Of a stretch of 64,000 nucleotides of DNA, positions 55,888 through 64,000 are shown piece by piece; the stretch's first letter is position 1, and every line of letters begins with the position of its first letter. The notes under the pieces are model-generated. The model saw nothing but the letters and a program-made list of their open reading frames with translations. It had not been told where the DNA came from and ran no database searches. The stretch comes from Chrysemys picta bellii (taxonomy: Eukaryota; Chordata; Testudines; Emydidae), in assembly GCF_011386835.1 (NCBI RefSeq), contig NC_088797.1:90778264-90842263 (forward strand). Direction: 5' to 3'. The translations under genes were made by a program, and so were the position numbers.

Positions 55888-56105
55888 AACTTTGCTGTGG
55901 TGTAATGGATGGAGCAATGGTCTGGGACTCAGGAAACCTGGGTTATATTCTCAGTTCTGTCACTGGCTTGCTGAGTGACTTTAGGTAAGTCACTTCTCTG
56001 TGCCTGAGTTTCCCCATTGTATAATGGGACAATGATGCTTCTTTGTAAAGAGCTTTCAGATCTACTGATGAAAAGCACTGTGTAAGAGCTAGGTACTACT
56101 ATTGC
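55888..56105 (+). mobile_element. MIR/CORE-SINE, nearly full length
   Basis: The tRNA-like head GTGGTGTAATGGATGGAGCA and GACTCAGGAAACCTGGGTTA is followed by the core TCACTGGCTTGCTGAGTGAC, TTTAGGTAAGTCACTTCTCT and GCCTGAGTTTCCCCATTGTA, and then the LINE-like tail AAGAGCTTTCAGATCTACTG and AAAGCACTGTGTAAGAGCTA. The order is that of MIR-type SINEs. Confidence 0.9.
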
Positions 56106-56431
56106 TCCTAAAATAACCCGTGGATAGCTCTGTGAGCTCTGTGCTTGAAGGGAGACTAGAATATTGGAGTTGAAATCTACCATGTAGATCTGAATAGAGA
56201 AATTTTCCATATTGGCCATAGATATGAAAAAACAAAATAACATTGTAATTCAGTCTGGTAAGAATAGAAGGCTCTATTGTTTCAGAGTATTACTTGGAGT
56301 GTAAAATACTTTGAGAGAATACATTTTACTATGACATTTAAAAAGAGCAAATTTGGGGCCATTGTAACAATTGTCATTTTAAATCACTGTAATAATGATC
56401 TAATGCACCCAAGACCTCTGTAGTGGTAACT

Positions 56432-56550
56432 TCTTTTTTATACAAGGGGAAGCTGAGACAGAGAAGTGACTTTCTGATGGCACATAGCAAGTCAATGACA
56501 GACCTGGGATCAGAATTTAGGACCTTCTGACTCTCTGTGCTGGCTCATGT
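56432..56550 (-). mobile_element. MIR/CORE-SINE fragment, minus strand
   Basis: GGGGAAGCTGAGACAGAGAA, GCACATAGCAAGTCAATGAC and AGACCTGGGATCAGAATTTA are the reverse complement of the MIR core and head. Confidence 0.75.
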
Positions 56551-56854
56551 TGGTGTCTTAACAAAAAGACTAAGCTTCTGACTGATTTAACTAGATATCT
56601 TGACTTGGGGCAAATATTTAAACAAATTAAATGAAATATTTAAGAGGTTTGTGAGGCCCATCCTTTTGAGTGGCAGCTCACGGGATGGCAGAGACCCTGG
56701 GTATTTTTTGCCTTCCTCTACAGCATGGTGACTTGTTGGTTTGAACTCAAATAAATGGTGGATTTTCTGTAACTTGAAGATTTTCGATCATGATTTAAGG
56801 ACTTCAGTAACTCAGCCAGAGGTTTTGGTTTATTACACGAGGGGGGTGGAAGGG

Positions 56855-56955
56855 GGAGGAGTGTGTGTGAGAGATTCTGTGGCCTGCAATGTGTAGGACG
56901 TCAGACTAGATGATCATGATAGTCCCTTCTGTCGGTAAAATCTGAGTCTAGAGGT
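56855..56955 (+). repeat. LINE/SINE 3' tail fragment
   Basis: TCTGTGGCCTGCAATGTGTA, GGACGTCAGACTAGATGATC and ATGATAGTCCCTTCTGTCGG form the same tail type as at 46955, more completely preserved at its 5' side. Confidence 0.65.
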
Positions 56956-57121
56956 CATGTGGTCAAAAGGTGAGGGAGAGAACAAGGAGGGGAAATTTGG
57001 TGAGAAAGGGGAGCAAAGACAATGAAAAAACTTCCACAGACAAATCATCAAAGTGGTAACTTCAAATAAAAACTCCTATCACCATGAAACTGCTAAGTTC
57101 CACTGTTGTTATGATGACTAA

Positions 57122-57437
57122 GGCTATGTCTACACTATGGACCTTACAGTAGCACAGTTGTACCGCTGCAGCTGCACTGCTGTAATGTCTCCTGTGTGGC
57201 CGCTCCATGCTAGTGGGAGACAGCTCTCCTGCCGGCATAATTAAACTACCCCCAGCAAGTGGCAGGAGCTATGTCGGTGGGAGATACTCTCCTGCAGACA
57301 TAGCACTGTCCACATGGACGCTTTTGTCAGTGAAACTTATGTTGGTTGGGGTGTGGTGTGTTTTTGTTTGTTTGTTTGTCTGTTTTTGTTTTTCCCCACA
57401 CCCCTGACCGACAAAAGTACCAGTGTAGATTAAAGCC
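57122..57437. mobile_element. Harbinger MITE with an internal (TTTG)n expansion
   Basis: It starts GGCTATGTCTACACTATGG and ends CAGTGTAGATTAAAGCC, imperfect inverted ends. The left flank has TAA (57119-57121), while the right flank (TTG) no longer matches. The interior (GGAGACAGCTCTCCTGCC, AACTTATGTTGGT) is shared with the element at 60970. A GTGTTTTTGTTTG expansion at 57354-57395 has been added. Confidence 0.8.
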
Positions 57438-58019
57438 TTGGTATTGTAGTCAATATGTATAGGTACTTTCTAGGTAAGATATAGGTGTAAGTTAAGGCAG
57501 TAATGCAGTGAGCATACAAGCCTCAAGACCTGTAAGATAGTATCTTCGCTAATAAATCGAGGCATAAGGACCACAAAAAATGCCTTAGCATAAGTAGCTA
57601 AGCAAGAGCAACCCTAGATCTCAAGATAGAATACTGTAATGACTAAACTGCTGATATGTAAGGTAATATGTGATGCTGATATGTAATGCTAGTTTATATC
57701 AACTTGGGATATTTTAAGTTAGGGACATCAGCAGATGTCTAATGATGGTAACGGTAATGGTAACTAATTGGCATATGGTAATAAGATTGAGGTAAAAGAA
57801 TTAATAACCTATGGAAGACGGGAACCCCAATATTAGTAGGGTGAGGAACTACAAATTAAGAAGAGGCTGAAACACCTACTGAATATGCCTTAGGCATAGT
57901 GGCATCAGTATAACACATTATAAAAGCTGTACTCCAGCCTGTGTGCCTTGGGAGGTGCCAGGATGACGACCACTGGTGATGAGGAAAATAATAACTAACA
58001 TTCTAGGCTGTTCTGCAAG

Positions 58020-58023
<4 letters not shown>
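57438..58023. other. AT-rich stretch, no gene seen
   Basis: Nothing recognised. Confidence 0.5.
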
Positions 58024-58073
<50 letters not shown>

Positions 58074-58111
58074 GATAGATAGATATAGATAGATATATAG
58101 ATTAGATAGAT
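58024..58111. repeat. Compound microsatellite (GT)n(AT)n(GATA)n
   Basis: A GT run to about 58053, an AT run to about 58072, then imperfect GATA units. Confidence 0.97.
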
Positions 58112-60596
58112 ACAAGTTCTGTACTATCTCTGTGTACCTTGCTGGGCTAGCGTGGGATAAGACCCTGTCAGACCTCAGAGGGTTAACTGGGAATTCTTAT
58201 GCAATCAGTATAATTAATATGTAATCAATAAATCAGGCAACAGTGTAGAATCTTGCATTAAACTAGTAAGTAGTGTAGCTTTTCTCTTTCATCTTCATTG
58301 TCTTCAGTTGCATTTGCCTTTGTATTGAAGATGCCAATAACATTCTTCCCCATCACTGGCATGTACTCTATTCTAAAATTCATCCCATTCAATTTCCAGA
58401 CAGACATATTTTCTTCTTATTGGTTGTCAATACCACCATGGACATTTTTAGCCCAAGCAAGGCAGGTTCCAAAGTTATGGTCTGGCTAGACTCACTAAGG
58501 GTATAAAACCATCCAGCAGAGGCAGGCACTAAAAGAAAGTGTCTGAATTCCATTGAGAAACATACACACACACACAGTCTCCTGGAATCTTGGCAAACAG
58601 TTTCAGAGAATGTACTAGTACTTCCTCAGCAACAGGAAGATCCCTGGAAACAACTCCAAATATTAGAGTTACCTCATGACCTCAATTTTCCTGTAAAATC
58701 TAGTCTGCTTGTCAGATACAGGTCTAATGGAGCAGGGGAATGCTGAGGCACTATTTATGTATAACTTTTAAACACAAGCTAGGAAGAACAAAATCTACTG
58801 GTGTTCTTATAGAGACTTCTCTGCTTTGTTGCTGTTATATGTATTTAAATATAGGGTTCCATCAGAACCTTTACACTTTAGCACATGCATATAAACACAT
58901 CCCCCTCTGATCTTCTTTCAGAGATCTCTGTCTTCACAGAGTGATGATAATATGCAGTGTGTCTCACCTGGATTCTTCAGAACTCGAAAAGAATGGCAGC
59001 CTTTCAGTTCTTTTCCAGACACTTCAGAATCGTGTCAGAAAATGAACAATCTGGGGATCTCCACAGCTGGCAGCAGGATGAATTGTTTATCACAGCTCTG
59101 TAACAAAGGAAAGTGAAATCCAAAAGAGTTCTCTGCAAATCCTTATAGGCCTATAACTGGTGCAACAGGTTTTTTTTTTCCCCATGGATTTGTACTTAAC
59201 GCAAAAATAAATGCCATGGTCACTAGATCCGTTGCGGTGCTTATTGACTGCATTTGGTACTGTTTTCTGCTGGAATTCGCAAAGCATCAAATTCTTTGAT
59301 GATTAAGGTATGTGTGTTTTTTGATTGAAGCTTCAAACTCAATCCTGAGTTGTTTCTTGAAGCCTCAGAACAGTTGAACTTGATTTTCTCTTTGAACTGG
59401 AACAAATAGCTGAGATGTAATAGTATTATTTTTACCGTGCTGTTCACAATGTATACTTTAGATATACTGCAATAATAGCTTCAAGTTACTGAGAAGGCTG
59501 AAAATGTTGAAGTGGGACTTAGTCACTTGCTTGTTAGAGATTTGTGTACAGCCATAGATTAATTTCTGAATTGATCACAATAGATACAATGTTGAGAATA
59601 TTTGAAAGGACTTTAGAAAAACCACAGTCCTTATCTCTCAGTTTAGTTGGTCATTGATTTTATCAAAACAGAAGAAAAAACCTGCAGATATGAAGGCTGA
59701 TGTTGTCTAGATAAAAATAAATACCTCACTTTCTCTGTTGAGAGAACTCGCATCCCATGTACCATACATTTTATCACCAAAGAGAAATACCATAAATAAT
59801 GACAAGTGTGTTCAGTCAACAAGTTGCCACAAGAATCTCCAATCTGGTTGAGAAGGCAAGCTAAGAACTGGTGTCTTGTACATTGTGTATGACAATATTG
59901 TATAAAATGAATCAGAGGTCTTTTCTAGAACAAGAAACTTTCTGCATTGGATATTCAATGTTGTGAATAAAACCAGTCGTGTTCCTGGAACCGGTCTTGT
60001 GGTTGATTGAATTGGACTGGATCCAGAAGATCTCCATTCTTTCACAAACTTTCTGTGTGACCGTGTGGGAAGGTCACACGGTGAGAGAGACAAGTTCTCT
60101 CATACATGGGTCAATGAGACACATATAAACCGGGATAGCATTTCACACACAAGTGTGGTGAGAATAAATTCATTGTTTGTGGGAAACTCGTATGCTCTGG
60201 TGATATGAGACCATAGGAGCACAAAGTCACAGAAACAAGAAGTCTCTTGATGATTCTTTCAACATTACTTTAATAAATAAATAGGCTTCAATCTAGATAC
60301 TAGTAAAATTACTGATGCACACCAATCTTGCTCTGAAGTTTAATGCCAAGAAAGTGATCACCTTTCTCTGTTATCTTCCAGAAGCATTTTCAGTCTTGTT
60401 GAAAATTTACAAATTTATTATGATCTTCCTGTTATGAATGCATCTGATGAGAGGCTCTTTTTAGTGTTAGCAAAGGAAGAGATATACATGTGTGAGTACT
60501 GTGGGTAATGAGAGCCTGAAAACTTTTAATAATTGTTAGCAAAAAGAAAATTCCTAACACAATAAAGGCTGATTTTTTTTATTTTAATTATTATTG
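58112..60596. other. AT-rich stretch, no gene seen
   Basis: Short frames only. A small hairpin GTGTGACC...GGTCACAC lies at 60056-60080. Confidence 0.5.
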
Positions 60597-61655
60597 TGAC
60601 CATAGGCACCCCTATGTTCACACCCTACAAACCACTACAATTATATTTATACAAAATATGCCTTGAGGTATGTAAAAGCTAATATGCTGATTATTAACAA
60701 CATATATTTTACAATGATATCTTGTATGTGAAGTTATGAATTTCCACTGTATGATGTTACTAGAACATGTTTAAGACAACATAGTCTAGCCTAAGTAAAG
60801 TGGATAAACAGGTCTGTCATAGTCCAAGGGATGTAGGTTGACCTCAATTTAGATATCAGCAGTAAACAAAGCTATTGAACTAAACCAGCAGGGGTTATCC
60901 TATTCCTGAACTTGAGAGACAGAGAATTAACATGGCTCCCCAGTATCCTCAGGAAGCCTTCCTGACTTAGGCCGTGTCTACATATGCTGTGCTGTAACAA
61001 TACAGCTGTGCTGCTGCAGCCCGTCTCTTGAAGATGCTCTACGTAGACAGGAGAGAGCTCTCCTGTTGGCTTAAAGAAACCACCCCCATGAACGGCATAT
61101 GTTGGCGTGAAAGCTCTGCACACTAGCACTTATGTTGGTGTAACTTATGTCACTCATGGGAGTGGAATATTCACACCCTTGAGTGACCTAAGTTTTGCTG
61201 ACATAGTCGGTAGTGTAGACGTAGCATTAGACAAAAGGAACCCATTGGGGATGTAAGGAACAGTGACCAGACTCCACCTTTATCCTTCACCTTAGGAGAC
61301 AAATCAAATGATTTGATCTCTGTGATGGGTCCTGGCCAGTAAAAAGCTAGAAAGGAGACTGGGGGTAAAAGAAACCATCTTGAACCAAGACTGTTTCAAA
61401 GACTCTGTTTACTATTTGTATGTCAATTGAGGCAAAAACATATTAATTTGCTTAGGTTGGAGCTGTTTAACAACTTTTGCGTAATCAGGGCTGTGTGATT
61501 TGACCATGTGCTAATAACATCATACTGGGGTAGTTCATAAGTTTATGAATCCTGTTGCTACATACATTTCATCATGATATTGAACAGCAAGTTATTAATT
61601 TTCAAATGATACCTCATAAGGCATATTTTGTACAAAGATTATTACAGAGGAGTAG
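60597..61655. repeat. Unassigned element with inverted ends, split by a Harbinger MITE
   Basis: The left part has ATACAAAATATGCCTTGAGG near 60651-60670, and the right end, inverted, has GTACAAAATATGCCTTATGA near 61615-61634, so the two edges are imperfect inverted repeats. Between them lies non-coding sequence plus the MITE at 60970. The superfamily is not clear. Confidence 0.45.
60970..61226. mobile_element. Harbinger MITE, 257 bp, TTA duplication
   Basis: It is flanked by TTA at 60967-60969 and 61227-61229. The ends GGCCGTGTCTACATATGC and GTAGTGTAGACGTAGCA are inverted. The interior contains GAGAGCTCTCCTGTTGGC and GTTGGTGTAACTTATGTCAC, shared with the copies at 57122 and 24172. No coding sequence. 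Confidence 0.9.
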
Positions 61656-62193
61656 AAATACATGAGTGCTTTCAGTCACAGAAGAAAACTTAATATAGTC
61701 ACTCTTTATCTACAGGTGGGAGCTGTGAACATCCCAGAAAAATCTCAGAGGTGCTCAGGGGTTGGAGTTCACTGATTATTATCTGCTATATGAGGTTTGG
61801 GCTGGGAGCCTTGAAGAATTTGTTGGTGTAGAAGACAGACTTGTGTGGCAGGGAGCTGGCACACAGTCTAATTGCCAGCAAAACTCAGTCTTGCTGATGC
61901 AGAGGCATAACACAGTGGCTCACACCTCTGGGTATCCCCAGCAGTGTAATACAATTATAAACACAAAGCAACAAGGCATCTCTTCCTACTTTAGACACAT
62001 TGTTAAAAAATGGCTTACTGATGAAGGATTTTTTTTGCCCTATTTTTATTTAAAGGAAAACTATGGTTTGTAAATATGTAACACATAAATGGATAAAAAA
62101 GTTTTATAGTTTGTGAGACTAAAATAAACAAAACCTGTAATTTGCACTAACTCCTTGCATTTATCAAATGACAATTAGTCTATACATGTGCGG
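61656..62193. other. Sequence without a recognised gene
   Basis: One plus-strand frame of about 100 codons (61762-62073) has no known motif and is not supported. Confidence 0.45.
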
Positions 62194-62416
62194 TGTTGTA
62201 GCTGTGTTGGTTCCAGGCTATTAGAGAGACCAGGTGGGTGAGGTAATATCTGCTATTGGACCAACTTCTGTTGGTGAGAGAGACAAGAGTTTGAGCTTAC
62301 ATTGAGTCATTCTTCACTGAGACCTGAAGAAGTGTTCTGTGTAAGCATGAAAATTTGTCTCGCTCACTAACAGAAGCTGGTCCAATAACAGATATTACCT
62401 CACCCACCTTGTCTCC
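62194..62416. mobile_element. Penelope-like fold-back of a second family
   Basis: The left arm GGTGGGTGAGGTAATATCTG, GGACCAACTTCTGTTGGTGA and GAGAGACAAG is repeated inverted in the right arm (CTCACTAACAGAAGCTGGTC, CAATAACAGATATTACCTCA, CCCACCTTGTCTCC). Near the centre CTGAAGA (62324-62330) and GAAA (62349-62352) stand around a possible short stem, echoing the hammerhead-like arrangement at 43272-43299 with one change in the core. I place it with Penelope-like elements by that structure, not by any coding sequence. Confidence 0.65.
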
Positions 62417-64000
62417 ATTTAGTCTGTACTTCATTTCACACCATTAATCCAGTGCATTCAGAACTAACCATCCAAATTTACTTCTGTGCATTAAAACCAA
62501 CATGCAGTTTCATCCCACCCCCAAATGCAGCCTTCTCCCCTCACCTCTTTTTAAAGTTGATCCACCTTTTACCCATTATATATTTGCAACCCTCTTCCCT
62601 AGCCCACTTATAACTTTTGGGAATGGCAACCCTAATTCCACTCTGGGATTTGAAAACCACTTAATCTTTGAACTAAAGGAACCTAAAATCTCAAGAATAA
62701 ATTTTGTTTTGAAAGTATAAGAATTGTCAATCAATTATTTACTCCTTGAAGCATTTAAAATGATCATGTCGATAGCTGGAGGAGAATTTAAACCTGACAT
62801 AGCCTGGATTTCCTAGTCATACAGGTACATATTGAACTCTGTACTGTTAGAGAGTATTGAGTGTATTTAGCTTCTCATTGAAAAATCACTTCCCCTATAT
62901 TTATCTGCATCTACACATAATCCATCTGTCATATTATTTAATGTAAGCTTATAAGGAAGATGTGCTACGAGAATTGGGGTATTGTGGGGACTGAAGCTCA
63001 TTAAAAGACTTTAGGATTAAATGTTGAAAGAAAATGAAAATTCTAGAAGGTAACCCCATTTCTTAGTGAGGTTTTTGGACAGTATGTTCCAAACTCCTCA
63101 TTGATTGGTAAAGATAACCGTGTTAATGTCCTTTTTATAAGTTATTAAGGAGTACTTGAAGGTGGTAATTCAGTTAATGAACTCTGAATGATATTAAAAT
63201 ATTGACTCCCTCAGTTGATGGAAGGTTTGTTGCTTATAGCCACATGCACATAAGAGATGCATTAGGACCTTTTTTCAAATTGGTGTTTATTTTTATCATA
63301 CTCTTTCCTTGTGAAGGGTTAGCAGATATATGCCAGCAGCATGCAAATGCAAATTGATACCTTCCATTTTCTCTGGAACACCTTCTCTATTTTTAATTTT
63401 TGAGGAGAAAGATTGATTTCTTCCTGGAAAAAGCAATACTCAAAGGAGTCTTTATTCAAATGATTCATTTCACTAGATGACAACAGACACAGCTTACTGC
63501 ATTTTATGTTAATCTTAAATATTCAGTAAGTGAATCAAAGTAATTACAAAAAGGAAAAAAGGCATTAGGACTCATTTGACTAAAATTATAGTATTTATGA
63601 TATACAGAAGAGGTCACCTTCTAGATTACAGGCCTCAAACAAAAATAAGGGCACAGTGTACTGATTCTGACTACAAAGGTTGATATTAAACTTAAACTTA
63701 CTTTCATTTGTTTAACCAGCAAAGTAATTAAAAAAAATAAAATTATAATTTTTAATGAAATGATTTATGTTGGCTCATTATGATTTCATTATTTTTATGT
63801 AAATTCATTTGTACTACCTGAAAATGACGGTATTTTGTGTATAAATCAAATCTTTTCTCTCCTTAAAGAGAGACTTTGATCTCTCTAATGCATGAATATC
63901 TGATGCAGTTTTTCTCCCATTAATTTGTCTGATAATTTAAACAAATTATAGTAGTTCACAGAAGATTTAAATGGCCATCAGGCAAGACAAACAATCAATA
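62417..64000. other. AT-rich sequence to the window end, no gene seen
   Basis: No exon, RNA gene or named repeat is recognised. Conservation cannot be judged from this sequence alone. Confidence 0.5.

Overview
The window looks like intergenic or intronic DNA from a vertebrate, almost certainly a turtle (Testudines). The evidence is the repeat content: CR1 LINE sequence, two copies of a tRNA-derived SINE matching the tortoise pol III (Cry) type, Penelope-like element (PLE) tails, PIF/Harbinger elements and several non-autonomous hAT families with intact target-site duplications. I found no host protein-coding exon, rRNA, functional tRNA or CRISPR array that I could support. Most open frames are chance frames in AT-rich DNA or in GC-rich, low-complexity transposon interiors.

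Layout. 1-1355 is the end of a PIF/Harbinger transposon with a broken transposase on the minus strand. 2210-2426 is a PLE-tail fold-back with a 13-bp target duplication. 7750-12065 is a CR1 LINE (endonuclease, reverse transcriptase and 3' tail) split by a stack of hAT insertions (8003-10246). 12602-12758 is a short hAT-like MITE. 15373-16593 is a large inverted repeat around an LTR-like core. 18250-18980 is a diverged G-rich minisatellite with a (TG)n tract. 22132-22464 is a 333-bp GC-rich hAT fold-back with a perfect 8-bp duplication. 32943-33173 and 36650-36864 are two hAT MITEs of one family, each with a perfect 8-bp duplication. 34309-35337 is a hAT-like element filled with a C-rich minisatellite. 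38259-39323 is a solo LTR with a 5-bp duplication and five copies of a 79-bp tandem repeat, apparently inside another LTR-like sequence. 39543-39932 is another hAT with a perfect duplication. 41757-42320 holds two opposed Cry SINEs. 42789-43361 is a PLE 3' end with an endonuclease fragment and a hammerhead-ribozyme-like motif. 45514-45773 is an intact Harbinger MITE. 47086-49023 is a ZBED-type hAT whose 3' half is duplicated in inverted orientation and holds a further 321-bp hAT. 55182-55340 is an unexplained hairpin. 55888-56550 holds MIR/CORE-SINE copies. 57122-57437 and 60970-61226 are Harbinger MITEs. 62194-62416 is a second PLE-like fold-back.

The transposons relate to one another as autonomous and non-autonomous pairs. 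The Harbinger transposase at the left edge has the same terminal motif (GTCTACACTAC-like) as the MITEs at 24172, 45514, 57122 and 60970. The PLE endonuclease fragment shares its 3' tail with the fold-back at 2223. The Cry SINE tails resemble CR1 3' ends, in line with the known SINE/LINE partnership. Elements with perfect duplications (22132, 32943, 36650, 39543, 9664, 8093, 47626) are probably the younger ones. The CR1, Harbinger transposase and ZBED-hAT coding regions all carry stops or frameshifts and look dead.

The remaining stretches are AT-rich, with microsatellites and old, unidentifiable repeat debris. Identification is by eye; no database search was possible.
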